A stretch of 64,000 bases of DNA from Ohtaekwangia sp966211525 (lineage in GTDB: Bacteria; Bacteroidota; Bacteroidia; Cytophagales; Cyclobacteriaceae): the NCBI GenBank assembly GCA_966211525.1, contig CBIHOZ010000007.1:22181-86180 (forward strand), given 5' to 3'. The notes beneath the pieces are model-generated. The model searched no databases and had not been told where the DNA came from. It saw only the letters and a list, made by a program, of their open reading frames with translations. Made by a program: the position numbers and the translations under genes. This document shows positions 1 through 8,967 of this stretch, piece by piece (positions within the stretch are counted from its first letter, which is position 1; each line of letters begins with the position of its first letter).

Positions 1-636
1 ATGATCGTAGTAGGTATTATAGAAGATGACGAACAGATCCGTAAAGGTGTTCAGACATTTTTGAATCGCCAGGAGAACTTCTCATGCGAAATGGCATTTG
101 GCTCAGTTGAAGAATTTCTGAAGAGCATTGCCACCACAGCCGTGCCTGATGTATTGATCATGGACCTGGGCCTGCCCGGCATGTCGGGTATAGAAGGCAT
201 CAAACTCATCAAAGAGAAATATACCGATGTGGACATCATTGTCTTCTCGGTATACAACGACCCGAAACGAATATTCGATTCACTCTGTGCAGGTGCTACC
301 GGCTACCTGCTAAAGAATACTCCGCTCGATGAAATCAAAGAAGGTATAGAACTTCTGTCCAAAGGCGGCTCGCCCATGTCACCCCAGATAGCCCGCAAGG
401 TTATTGAATTGTTTGCCCAGAACGGTGCCCGCAAAAAAGAAGTAGAATCACCGTTATCGGCTAAAGAAAAAGAAATTGTTATCGGACTGGTTGATGGCCT
501 CAGCTATAAATTGATTGCCGATCGCATGAGCATAAGCATTGAAACCGTTCGCTTCCACATCAAGAATATATACCGGAAACTGCATGTGCACGGCAAAGCC
601 GAGGTCATATCAAAATCGCTGCGCGGAGAGATCTAG
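1..636 (+). CDS. LuxR/NarL-family response regulator
   Basis: Two-component response regulator that would be phosphorylated by a sensor kinase and then bind DNA. The receiver domain covers about residues 1-120, with an acidic pocket near D9/D10, the phospho-acceptor D55 in an IMDLGLPG motif and the conserved Lys near K105. The C-terminal LuxR helix-turn-helix (about 150-205) carries the typical LSAKEKEIV and SIETVRFHIKNIYRKL signatures. At 211 aa it has normal family length. The ATG is the first base of the window, so the upstream promoter and any partner kinase lie outside. Target genes cannot be told from the sequence. Confidence 0.93.
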   Translation: MIVVGIIEDDEQIRKGVQTFLNRQENFSCEMAFGSVEEFLKSIATTAVPDVLIMDLGLPGMSGIEGIKLIKEKYTDVDIIVFSVYNDPKRIFDSLCAGATGYLLKNTPLDEIKEGIELLSKGGSPMSPQIARKVIELFAQNGARKKEVESPLSAKEKEIVIGLVDGLSYKLIADRMSISIETVRFHIKNIYRKLHVHGKAEVISKSLRGEI

Positions 637-685
637 CAAACATCCTTTTCAATAACATTCAGAAGGCAACCCCATGTTCGTGGAG

Positions 686-716
686 TTGTTATGCGTTGCT
701 ACGCATTATACCTTTG
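686..716 (+). promoter_or_regulatory. Candidate Bacteroidota promoter
   Basis: TTG at 686-688, a 20-nt spacer and TACCTTTG at 709-716 fit the Bacteroidota -33/-7 pattern (TAnnTTTG). The only open frame directly downstream is a 40-codon ORF at 730-852. The rest of the 273-bp gap up to the 886-911 hairpin holds nothing else I recognise. Confidence 0.35.
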
Positions 717-885
717 TTACACCTCCTCTATGAAAACTCTGCTACCTTGTGGTTTAGTCTGCCGGCTACATTCCGTAGCTTTTCAATGCTTCCTGTATTA
801 TTACTTCAACATACGGCTCGTATACATAGCCGAACAGAAAAACATTTTTTGATTTTTTATTCTCTATAGTTGGTCAGGTTAAACA

Positions 886-911
886 AAGTGCCTCTTCTGT
901 CGGAGGCACTT
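886..911. terminator. Bidirectional hairpin terminator
   Basis: Perfect 9-bp inverted repeat AAGTGCCTC / GAGGCACTT (886-894 and 903-911) with an 8-nt loop. T-rich sequence follows on the plus strand, and a TTTGTTT run follows on the minus strand. It overlaps the ypdA stop codon and would end transcription of ypdA as well as anything arriving from the left. Confidence 0.7.
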
Positions 912-1878
912 ACTTTTTCTTCCCCTGTAGATTTTCGATGATCATGTTTGCATGTACGCGTGAGTTTTCGATAAACCATTTGTTGGTTTTCAATCCACCG
1001 CACACTACACCGGCCAGATATATACCGGGCACATTCGTCTCCATCGTTTCTTCATTATATACCGGTGTGTGAAACGGATCGTCATGAAACTGAATGCCGC
1101 TCGCCTTCATAAAATCAAACGGAGGTTGGTAGCCCGTCATGGCGAGTACAAAATCATTTTCTATCACTTTATCTCCTTCCGGTGTTTTTATTTCGACTGC
1201 ATCAGCTGTAATTCTTTTTACTTCCGAATGGAAATAAGCTTTGATTGATCCTTCCTGAATGCGATTTTCTATATCCGGTTTAACCCAGTACTTCACGCTG
1301 TCGCGAATACCATCTTCACGAATTACCATGGTTACATCGGCACCTTTACGCCACGTTTCGAGCGCTACGTCTACAGCAGAGTTAGCTGCACCTATAACAA
1401 CAATCTTTTGTCCGAAGTACGGATGAGGTTCATCATAGTAGTGTTTTACTTTCGGCAGATCTTCACCCGGCACATGCAACAGGTACGGCAAATCATAAAA
1501 GCCCAACGCCAGTATAACAGCTTTAGTCTGGTATTGCCCTTTCATGGTGGTAACAACATGTGCGTTGTTATTGGATGTTATCATGGTAACTTTCTCGTAT
1601 AGTCTGAGGTTGAGTTGCCAGCTCATACTTACCCTCCTATAGTATTCCAATGCTTCAAACCGATTGGGCTTGGGTTGATGCGATATAAAAGGAACTTCCC
1701 CGATTTCAAGTCGTTCAGAAGTAGAGAAGAACGTCATGTTAAGCGGGTAATTGAAAAGCGAATTTACCAGGCAACCTTTCTCGATGATAACATATCGCAG
1801 TCCTGCTTTCTTTGCTTCAATGCCACATGCAAGACCGATAGGCCCGGCACCGATAATAACGACATCAAACTCCTCCAT
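910..1878 (-). CDS. ypdA: YpdA-type (putative bacillithiol disulfide) FAD/NADPH reductase
   Basis: Flavin oxidoreductase of the YpdA/Bdr family, which in Bacillota reduces bacillithiol disulfide with NADPH. An N-terminal FAD Rossmann motif GAGPIG lies at residues 11-16, and a second nucleotide-binding motif (VIGAANSAVDVAL) starts near residue 165. The stretch MVIREDGIRDSVKYWVKPDI and the C-terminal GIYLAGVVCGG are typical of YpdA and not of thioredoxin reductase, whose CxxC active site is absent. The 322-aa length matches the family. It is divergent from the downstream peptidase with a 66-bp gap. It implies bacillithiol as the low-molecular-weight thiol, but no bsh genes lie in this window. 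Confidence 0.88.
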   Translation of the reverse strand: MEEFDVVIIGAGPIGLACGIEAKKAGLRYVIIEKGCLVNSLFNYPLNMTFFSTSERLEIGEVPFISHQPKPNRFEALEYYRRVSMSWQLNLRLYEKVTMITSNNNAHVVTTMKGQYQTKAVILALGFYDLPYLLHVPGEDLPKVKHYYDEPHPYFGQKIVVIGAANSAVDVALETWRKGADVTMVIREDGIRDSVKYWVKPDIENRIQEGSIKAYFHSEVKRITADAVEIKTPEGDKVIENDFVLAMTGYQPPFDFMKASGIQFHDDPFHTPVYNEETMETNVPGIYLAGVVCGGLKTNKWFIENSRVHANMIIENLQGKKK

Positions 1879-1944
1879 TCCAGTAATTCAATTTTGATTA
1901 TTCAACAATATTCATAAAAATTCGCACCGATTAACCTATACAAC

Positions 1945-4104
1945 ATGAATAAACTCTTAACCGCAGTCTTTTTTGCACTCTGCATTACAGGATATGCCCA
2001 GAAACAAATTACGGTTGAAGATTTCACCACCAAAAATACATTTCCGCAGAAAACTGTCCGCGGCATCAACTGGATGAAAGACGGAAAGTTTTACTCTACA
2101 CTGGAAAATAACAAGGTGGTAAAATATAATATCACGACAGGCCAGCCGGTAGCAACACTGGTGGATGGATCGACCCTGAACCCGAAGATCGACATTCAGG
2201 ACTATTCCTTTAGTGGCGATGAAAAGAAACTTCTACTGACTACCGATTTTCAAAATATCTATCGCCGATCATTTACCGCTAACTATTTCATTTACGACCT
2301 CGCGAGTAAATCTGTTAAACCACTGTCAGCAAATGGCAAGCAATCGTACGCGGCTTTTTCAGCAGATGGCAGTAAGGTTGCTTTTGTACGCGAGAACAAC
2401 CTGTTCTATGTAACACTAAGTGACATGAAAGAAGTGCAGGTAACAGATGATGGAAAATTCAATCATATCATTAACGGTACAACGGACTGGGTATACGAAG
2501 AAGAGTTCAGTTTTATAGATGGTTTCTATTGGTCACCTGACGGGAAGAAGCTTGCCTACTATCGTTTTGATGAATCGGCTGTGCGTGAGTATAATCTGCA
2601 GCGCTGGGGAAAAACGTTATACCCTACCGACTACCGTTTTAAATATCCGAAAGCCGGTGAAGCAAACTCAACCGTTGAAATCTGGATCTATAACCTCGAT
2701 AGCAAGCAGAAAGTAAAAGCTGATATAGGTACTGAAAAAGATATATATATACCGCGTGTAAAATGGACAGCAGATGCTAATCTGCTCTCGATCCGAAAAC
2801 TGAACAGACTGCAAAACAACCTGGACATTCTTCACATCAATGCATCAACCGGGGCATCTAATGTTGTGCTGAATGAGAAAAGTGAAACGTTTATTGACCT
2901 TGAGTTTACCGATGACCTGATCTATCTCGCCGATGGCAAGCAGTTTATCTATACTACCGAACGCGATGGCTACAAACATTTATACCTGTATGGTGTGGAT
3001 GGAAAACTGGTGAAGCAGATTACGCAAGGTTCATTTGAAGTAAGTCAACTGATCGGTCTCGATGAAAAGACTAAAACACTTTACTACACATCTACCGAAG
3101 TATCGCCTCTTGAAAGACATTTCTATTCCATTACACTAAGCGGCAAGAAAACGAAACTATCACAGGCGGCAGGTATACATACTATAAATATGAGCGGAGA
3201 TTTTCAATTCTACATTGACTATCATACGTCTGCTGCACACCCCACCGTGGTAAGCTTATTCAAGACAAAAGGGAACGCGCTGCAAAAAGTGCTGGAAGAT
3301 AACGGTACACTTGCCAAATTACTGGACGACTATGATTTTGCTGCGAAAGAATTTTTCTCTTTCAAAACGGTTGACGGTACAGACCTGAACGGGTATATGC
3401 TCAAGCCTAAAAACTTTGATGCATCCAAACAGTACCCGGTGCTGGTATACCAGTATAGCGGTCCCGGCTCACAAAACGTGAACAACCTTTGGGGCGGAAG
3501 TCATTTCTTCTTTCACCAGATGTTAACACAGAAAGGATATATAGTGGCGGTTATTGATTCGCGCGGTACAGGCGGACGCGGGGAACACTTCAAGAAACTT
3601 ACCTATAAACAATTGGGTAAATACGAACTGGAAGATCATATAGCCGGTGCCAAATTCCTTTCAACGTTAGGGTATATAGATGACAGTCGCATTGGTATTT
3701 GGGGATGGAGCTATGGTGGCTATATGTCATCGCTGGCGATGACCAAAGGAGCAGGCACATTCAAGATGGGTATAGCAGTAGCGCCCGTTACCAACTGGAG
3801 ATTCTATGATACGATCTATACCGAACGCTATCTGCAAACACCCCAGTTAAATGCAAGTGGTTACGATGACAACTCGCCTTCCACGTATGCAAACAAACTG
3901 CAGGGTAATTTTCTATTGATACACGGTACCGGCGATGACAACGTACATTTCCAGAACTCCGTTGTATTGCAGGATGCGCTGATCAATGCCGGCAAGCAAT
4001 TCACGTCCTTCTATTACCCGGATAAACACCACGGCATACAGGGCGCACAAACCAAATATCCTTTGTATACCATGATGCTGAACTATGTTCAGGAAAACTT
4101 ATAA
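1945..4104 (+). CDS. Dipeptidyl peptidase IV-like S9 serine peptidase, exported
   Basis: Exported peptidase expected to remove X-Pro dipeptides from peptide N-termini. A signal peptide (MNKLLTAVFFALCITGYAQ) precedes a DPP IV-type beta-propeller that includes the substrate N-terminus clamp EEEF in DWVYEEEFSF. The C-terminal alpha/beta-hydrolase domain (about 480-719) has S589 in GWSYGGY, D664 in HGTGDDNVH and H696 in KHHGIQG, in family order and spacing. The 719-aa length is normal for bacterial DPP IV. It is followed after 23 bp by a dehydratase on the same strand. It probably acts in the periplasm or on the cell surface in peptide nutrition. Confidence 0.93.
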   Translation: MNKLLTAVFFALCITGYAQKQITVEDFTTKNTFPQKTVRGINWMKDGKFYSTLENNKVVKYNITTGQPVATLVDGSTLNPKIDIQDYSFSGDEKKLLLTTDFQNIYRRSFTANYFIYDLASKSVKPLSANGKQSYAAFSADGSKVAFVRENNLFYVTLSDMKEVQVTDDGKFNHIINGTTDWVYEEEFSFIDGFYWSPDGKKLAYYRFDESAVREYNLQRWGKTLYPTDYRFKYPKAGEANSTVEIWIYNLDSKQKVKADIGTEKDIYIPRVKWTADANLLSIRKLNRLQNNLDILHINASTGASNVVLNEKSETFIDLEFTDDLIYLADGKQFIYTTERDGYKHLYLYGVDGKLVKQITQGSFEVSQLIGLDEKTKTLYYTSTEVSPLERHFYSITLSGKKTKLSQAAGIHTINMSGDFQFYIDYHTSAAHPTVVSLFKTKGNALQKVLEDNGTLAKLLDDYDFAAKEFFSFKTVDGTDLNGYMLKPKNFDASKQYPVLVYQYSGPGSQNVNNLWGGSHFFFHQMLTQKGYIVAVIDSRGTGGRGEHFKKLTYKQLGKYELEDHIAGAKFLSTLGYIDDSRIGIWGWSYGGYMSSLAMTKGAGTFKMGIAVAPVTNWRFYDTIYTERYLQTPQLNASGYDDNSPSTYANKLQGNFLLIHGTGDDNVHFQNSVVLQDALINAGKQFTSFYYPDKHHGIQGAQTKYPLYTMMLNYVQENL

Positions 4105-4127
4105 TATATACTGACATTTATTCTGCT

Positions 4128-5075
4128 ATGATTACCCGCGAAGCCATTGAAGCCGCACACGAGCGCATTAAGGTATATATCAATCACACGCCTGTATTAA
4201 CATCCGAGGCGATTGACAATCTTATTGGAGGGAGTATATTTTTTAAATGCGAAAACCTGCAGAAGATTGGTGCGTTCAAAGCGCGCGGTGCGATGAATGC
4301 GGTGCTTACGCTGAGTCCAGAGGCAAGGGCCAAGGGTGTGGCTACACATTCATCGGGTAATCATGCGCAGGCTATAGCACGCTCGGCAAAGATTATGGGA
4401 ATAAAATCCTATATCGTAATGCCCCGCACGGCACCTGAAATCAAGAAGCAAGGTGTATTAAGTTTTGGGGGCGAGATTTTTGAATGTGAACCAACACTCG
4501 AATCGCGCGAGATTACTTTGCAGAAGGTTGTTAATAAAACCGGTGCGAGCGTAATTCATCCGTTCAATAACTATGAAGTAATTACCGGACAGGCCACGGC
4601 AGCGAAAGAATTTTTTGAAGATATATCTTCACTTGATGTTGTTATACCTCCCGTGGGTGGTGGCGGATTGTTAAGCGGAACAGCATTGGCTGCAAAATAT
4701 TTTTCTCCAGCAACACAGGTATATGCCGGTGAACCGGAAGGTGCTGATGATGCGTATCGCTCGTTGATGAGTGGTTCGATTCAACCATCACAATCCAATT
4801 CCATTGCTGACGGATTGCTCACTACGCTGGGAGATAAAACATTTCCCATTGTACTGGAGCATGTAAAAGAAGTAATCACCGTTAGCGACCAGCAGATCGC
4901 AAACGCCATGCGTATACTTTGGGACAATCTCAAAGTTATCGTTGAACCTTCTGGAGCTGTTCCCTTCGCTGCTATACTAAAGGAAAAAGAAAAGTTTAAA
5001 GGTAAACGTGTAGGTATAATTATATCCGGCGGAAATGTAGACCTGGTGCGCGCTGCCAAGCTCTTTGGTTTGTAA
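4128..5075 (+). CDS. PLP-dependent threonine/serine dehydratase or serine racemase
   Basis: Fold-type II pyridoxal-phosphate enzyme. The Schiff-base lysine is K51 in KIGAFKARGAMNA, SSGNHAQA (from S75) binds the substrate carboxylate, and the PVGGGGLLSG loop binds the cofactor phosphate. At 315 aa it lacks the C-terminal ACT regulatory domain of biosynthetic IlvA. It therefore resembles catabolic threonine dehydratase (TdcB) or serine racemase; the sequence alone does not separate these. It lies 23 bp after the DPP IV gene and may share its transcript, which would fit amino-acid catabolism. A bidirectional terminator follows. Confidence 0.87.
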   Translation: MITREAIEAAHERIKVYINHTPVLTSEAIDNLIGGSIFFKCENLQKIGAFKARGAMNAVLTLSPEARAKGVATHSSGNHAQAIARSAKIMGIKSYIVMPRTAPEIKKQGVLSFGGEIFECEPTLESREITLQKVVNKTGASVIHPFNNYEVITGQATAAKEFFEDISSLDVVIPPVGGGGLLSGTALAAKYFSPATQVYAGEPEGADDAYRSLMSGSIQPSQSNSIADGLLTTLGDKTFPIVLEHVKEVITVSDQQIANAMRILWDNLKVIVEPSGAVPFAAILKEKEKFKGKRVGIIISGGNVDLVRAAKLFGL

Positions 5076-5090
5076 AAACCGGCTATAAAA

Positions 5091-5130
5091 AAACCGTTCT
5101 GCAATATATAGTATATCAGCAGAACGGTTT
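5091..5130. terminator. Bidirectional terminator between convergent genes
   Basis: Inverted repeat AAACCGTTCTGC (5091-5102) / GCAGAACGGTTT (5119-5130). T-rich sequence follows on the plus strand and an A-run precedes it, which serves the minus strand. It separates the dehydratase from convergent scpA. Confidence 0.85.
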
Positions 5131-5158
5131 TTTATTTTAGATTGCTATCTATAGCTTA

Positions 5159-5938
5159 CTAGTTGAAATCTTCGTTTAGTGTTATTTCAGGGGCACCCTC
5201 CTGTTTGGAGATCCAGAAATTGTTAAATCCTTCACCAACCTGTATTGTAAGAACCTGCAGCGCGAGCAGTTCAAGTATAGCAAGGAAGTTAAAGATCAAC
5301 CCGATGCGTGACGGGAATGACTCCAGCAATTCTACAAAAGAAAGCTTGGAGGTTTTGCTCAACTCATCGATCAGGTATTTCTTTTGCCCTACAACGGTAT
5401 ATGGATATTGTACTACCTGGTGAACCGGTTTATTTTTCTCGGCAGCCGCTTTCTTCAATACCTTTTCAAATACCTGCATCAACTTGAATATAGTGATGTC
5501 CTGGAGTTCGGCTTCTACGTTGGTGCTTTCGGCCAGCGACTTCAATTCTTTCACCAGGTTGCCGCGCTTCTCTTTGGTGAGCTCTGTCTCCTCCATCTTA
5601 TGGAAGGTATCCACCACCGATTTATACTTCTTGTATTCGAGCAGGTGTCGAACGAGTTCTTCGCGCGGGTCAATTTCATTCCCTTGTTCATCCAATTGTG
5701 GTCGCGGCAATAGCATTTTGGATTTGATCCGCATGAGCGTTGCAGCAACCAATATGAATTCACTCGCTACTTCAATATTGAGTTGCTCCATCTGCTGGAT
5801 ATAGGCCAGGAAGTCGTTGGTGATCTTCGAAATCGGAATATCATAGATATCGAGTTCATCGCGTTCAATGAAGAACAGCAGAAGATCGAACGGACCTTCG
5901 AACAGCGGGAGTTTAACCTCAAAATTTTCCTGTGTCAT
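5159..5938 (-). CDS. scpA: Segregation and condensation protein A
   Basis: Kleisin subunit of the SMC-ScpA-ScpB condensin complex, which compacts and segregates the chromosome. The N-terminal signature LPLFEGPFDLLLFFIERDELDIYDIPIS binds the SMC neck region; shown here by its parts FEGPFDLLL and ELDIYDIPI. The winged-helix C-terminus should bind an SMC head. I chose the ATG at 5938 (259 aa, starting MTQENFEVK) over a TTG six codons upstream, because a promoter -7 box covers that TTG. Normal length for the family. scpB is not adjacent. Confidence 0.92.
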   Translation of the reverse strand: MTQENFEVKLPLFEGPFDLLLFFIERDELDIYDIPISKITNDFLAYIQQMEQLNIEVASEFILVAATLMRIKSKMLLPRPQLDEQGNEIDPREELVRHLLEYKKYKSVVDTFHKMEETELTKEKRGNLVKELKSLAESTNVEAELQDITIFKLMQVFEKVLKKAAAEKNKPVHQVVQYPYTVVGQKKYLIDELSKTSKLSFVELLESFPSRIGLIFNFLAILELLALQVLTIQVGEGFNNFWISKQEGAPEITLNEDFN

Positions 5939-5953
5939 AGTCGAGTGAGGGAG

Positions 5954-5961
5954 CAAATTTA
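5954..5961 (-). promoter_or_regulatory. scpA promoter -7 element
   Basis: Read on the minus strand this is TAAATTTG, an exact TAnnTTTG match, just upstream of the chosen scpA ATG. The -33 element is not convincing. If used, transcription would start about 10 nt before the ATG. Confidence 0.4.
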
Positions 5962-6136
5962 TTTATAATCCGGCAAAAAGCCCGATTGAAAAGAAATACT
6001 AATTTTGTGGCTTTATTTTTTCTCCCAAACCTTCCTTTTCGGTCAATTAGTACGTTAAAACGCAGGTTAGGAGCGGTAGCTTAAAACTCTTACCTTCAAT
6101 TATTGTTTATAAGAGGCATATAATCCACAAAAACCC

Positions 6137-8056
6137 ATGCTGATAACTCCGGGAAAACTTTTGGCAGAGATCAACTCGCCTGACGATCTCAAGAAACTCG
6201 ATCAGGCTCAACTCGTTCAGCTCTGCGATGAGCTCCGCCATTTCATTATCGATAATGTGTCGGTTTATGGAGGCCACTTTGGTGCAAGCCTCGGAGTTGT
6301 AGAACTCACCGTTGCTTTACATTATGTTTTTAAAACGCCTCACGACAACCTGGTTTGGGATGTAGGACACCAGGCGTATGGACATAAAATTCTGACAGGT
6401 CGCAGAGATACATTTTATACCAATCGTGTTTACAACGGACTTTCAGGTTTTCCCAAAAGAAAAGAAAGTGAGTATGATGCATTTGGTGTAGGCCACTCTT
6501 CCACATCCGTATCCGCTGCGTTGGGTATGGCTGTTGCTGCCAAGTACCTCGGCCAGGATGAACGCCAGCATATAGCTGTTATTGGTGATGGTGCTTTAAC
6601 AGGCGGAATGGCCTTTGAAGGATTGAATCACGCAGGTGTATCCGACTCCAACATTCTGATCATTCTCAACGACAACTGTATGTCGATCGATCCGAATGTA
6701 GGCGCATTGAAAGATTACCTTACCGATATAACTACTTCGCGCACGTATAATAAACTGAAAGATGAAGTATGGAATTTACTTGGTAAACTTTCCAACTTCG
6801 GCAAGAGTGCGCAAGAGATTGTTTCAAAAGTTGAGACCGGTATAAAATCAACATTACTGAGTCAGAGTAATTTATTTGAATCTCTCAACCTCCGTTACTT
6901 TGGTCCGGTGGACGGTCATGATGTAAACCATCTCGTTACCATCTTCAACGATCTGAAGAATATAAAAGGCCCGAAGATACTTCACTGTGTTACGGTAAAA
7001 GGCAAAGGCTATGGCCCTGCTGAAAAAGGGAATGCTACTACGTGGCATGCGCCCGGTACATTTGACAAGATTACCGGTGAGATCTTCAAGAAAGTTTACG
7101 AGAAGCCGCAGGCACCCAAGTACCAGGATGTATTCGGACATACATTGGTAGAGCTTGCCAAAGCCAACGATAAAATAGTAGGTATAACTCCGGCGATGCC
7201 TTCGGGTTCTTCCATGAACATCATGATGAAAGAGATGCCCGACCGTGCTTTTGATGTAGGTATAGCAGAGCAACATGCAGTAACTTTCTCGGCTGGTCTT
7301 GCAACGCAGGGGCTGGTGCCTTTTTGCAATATTTATAGTTCGTTCATGCAGCGTGCGTACGACCAGGTAGTACACGATGTATGCATTCAGAATTTACCGG
7401 TTAATTTCTGTCTCGATCGTGCAGGCTTTGCCGGAGCAGACGGACCAACACATCACGGTGCTTATGATATAGCATACTTCCGTTGTTTACCGAATATAGC
7501 TGTAGCTGCACCGATGAACGAAGCAGAACTTCGTAACCTGATGTATACTGCACAGCTGCCTCGCACTGAACTTGCATTCTCGATCCGTTACCCGCGCGGC
7601 CAAGGTGTAATGCCGGAGTGGAGAACTCCGATGGAAGCTATAGCGATCGGCACCGGTCGTAAACTGAGAGAAGGAAATGAACTCGCTATTTTAACACTCG
7701 GCCATATAGGTAATTATGCTGTGGAAGTTTGCGAGCGACTCGCGCGTCAGAATATTTCCATTGGTCATTATGATATGCGTTTTGCCAAACCGCTGGACGA
7801 AAAACTGCTGCATGAAATATTCAGTCAGTATAAAAAAATAATTACTGTAGAAGACGGCTGTTTGCAGGGAGGATTCGGAAGTGCTATTCTTGAATTTATG
7901 GCGGATAACAATCTGCATGCAGAAGTAAGACGTTTAGGAATTCCGGATAGAATAGTGGAGCATGGTGAGCAACATGAACTTCACCACGAATGTGGCTTTG
8001 ATGCAGAAGGAATTGAACGCACCGTTGTAGAAATGTTAGAATTAGTACCGAGGTAA
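6137..8056 (+). CDS. dxs: 1-deoxy-D-xylulose-5-phosphate synthase
   Basis: Thiamine-diphosphate enzyme that condenses pyruvate with glyceraldehyde 3-phosphate, the first step of the MEP route to isoprenoids. The order is a PP domain with DVGHQAYGHKILTGR and GHSSTSVSAALG, the ThDP motif GDG (150-152) ending at N180, then a Pyr domain with the catalytic Glu in GIAEQHAV and DRAGFAGADGPTHHG, and a transketolase C-terminal domain. The 639-aa length is standard. The 180-bp upstream gap contains a TAATTTTG -7-like box at 6000-6007. The stop codon overlaps the next start. The product feeds undecaprenyl-phosphate synthesis, which also needs uppS at 39 kb. Confidence 0.97.
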   Translation: MLITPGKLLAEINSPDDLKKLDQAQLVQLCDELRHFIIDNVSVYGGHFGASLGVVELTVALHYVFKTPHDNLVWDVGHQAYGHKILTGRRDTFYTNRVYNGLSGFPKRKESEYDAFGVGHSSTSVSAALGMAVAAKYLGQDERQHIAVIGDGALTGGMAFEGLNHAGVSDSNILIILNDNCMSIDPNVGALKDYLTDITTSRTYNKLKDEVWNLLGKLSNFGKSAQEIVSKVETGIKSTLLSQSNLFESLNLRYFGPVDGHDVNHLVTIFNDLKNIKGPKILHCVTVKGKGYGPAEKGNATTWHAPGTFDKITGEIFKKVYEKPQAPKYQDVFGHTLVELAKANDKIVGITPAMPSGSSMNIMMKEMPDRAFDVGIAEQHAVTFSAGLATQGLVPFCNIYSSFMQRAYDQVVHDVCIQNLPVNFCLDRAGFAGADGPTHHGAYDIAYFRCLPNIAVAAPMNEAELRNLMYTAQLPRTELAFSIRYPRGQGVMPEWRTPMEAIAIGTGRKLREGNELAILTLGHIGNYAVEVCERLARQNISIGHYDMRFAKPLDEKLLHEIFSQYKKIITVEDGCLQGGFGSAILEFMADNNLHAEVRRLGIPDRIVEHGEQHELHHECGFDAEGIERTVVEMLELVPR

Positions 8057-8817
8057 TGTTAAAGATTTTTTCGACAGTAAGAGGAAGTGGCAGGCCTGTG
8101 ATTCTTATTCACGGGTTCCCCATGAACAGTAATGTGTGGGACAATTTCGCCACATCTTTATCCAAACACTATAAAGTTTACACACCGGATCTGCCCGGAT
8201 TCGGAAAAAGTAAACTGCTTAATTTACCTTTTACTATAGAAGCAGTAGCCACTCAGTTGCTTGACTGGATGGATGAACAAAAAATTGAAAATCCTGTGGT
8301 GATCGGTCACTCGTTGGGAGGCTATGTAACATTGGCAATGGCTGCAAAAAATCCGGAGCGACTGGCCGGTATAGGGCTCTTCCATTCTACAGCGGCAGAA
8401 GACTCCGCAGAAAAAAAAGAGTCGCGTACAAAAACCATCGAGTTCGTTAAAAAAAACGGAGCACTAGCATTCACATCTAATTTTATACAACAACTTTTTG
8501 CGAACCAGGATCATCCGGCTATAGCAACGGTTCGACAACTTGCTATTCAGTCGCAGGAAGATGCTGTGGTCGGATATACTGAAGCGATGCGCGATCGGCC
8601 GTCACGCATACACGTTCTCCAGGAATTTGAAAAACCTGTGTTATTCATTGCCGGTGAAAAAGACCAGGGCATACCGGCGGCAAGTATACAGCAGCAAGCT
8701 TCGTTGTGTAAACAGTCACATCTTCATGTTATACCAAATGTAGCGCACATGGGGATGTTTGAGAAACCTGATGAAACCGTTAACCTCGCTAAAGTTTTTA
8801 TTGACCATTGTAAGTGA
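8056..8817 (+). CDS. Alpha/beta-fold hydrolase
   Basis: Cytoplasmic alpha/beta hydrolase of about 250 aa. The HGFPMNS oxyanion segment is at 19-25, the nucleophile S86 lies in GHSLGG, and the likely catalytic His is H231 in NVAHMG near the C-terminus. Its start overlaps the dxs stop by one base (TAATG), so the two are almost certainly translated from one message. The substrate is unknown. Family members are esterases, lactonases or C-C bond hydrolases, and a role in isoprenoid metabolism is not implied by the sequence itself. Confidence 0.85.
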   Translation: MLKIFSTVRGSGRPVILIHGFPMNSNVWDNFATSLSKHYKVYTPDLPGFGKSKLLNLPFTIEAVATQLLDWMDEQKIENPVVIGHSLGGYVTLAMAAKNPERLAGIGLFHSTAAEDSAEKKESRTKTIEFVKKNGALAFTSNFIQQLFANQDHPAIATVRQLAIQSQEDAVVGYTEAMRDRPSRIHVLQEFEKPVLFIAGEKDQGIPAASIQQQASLCKQSHLHVIPNVAHMGMFEKPDETVNLAKVFIDHCK

Positions 8818-8927
8818 ACCGCGTGGTTTGTTACATTACCGTTAGTAATTTGACTAAAACAATATTAAATTGTATATGTTTTCGGTGCACTCGCGCCCGC
8901 GTGTTAGGTTTAATAAAATCAGGATTC

Positions 8928-8935
8928 TATATTTG
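8928..8935 (+). promoter_or_regulatory. Candidate promoter -7 box
   Basis: TATATTTG is an exact TAnnTTTG match, 33 nt before the start of the zinc-ribbon membrane protein. The -33 element is weak (TTTA at about 8909). Confidence 0.35.
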
Positions 8936-8967
8936 CTAATAGGAATATTAATAACCAACCTGTAACC

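Noticed and set aside
5957..6136. Riboswitch upstream of dxs
   Set aside because: I searched for thiamine-pyrophosphate-type conserved boxes and saw none; only a promoter-like box is present.
6872..7375. 167-aa minus-strand frame inside dxs
   Set aside because: It lies entirely within a complete dxs and its translation resembles no protein.
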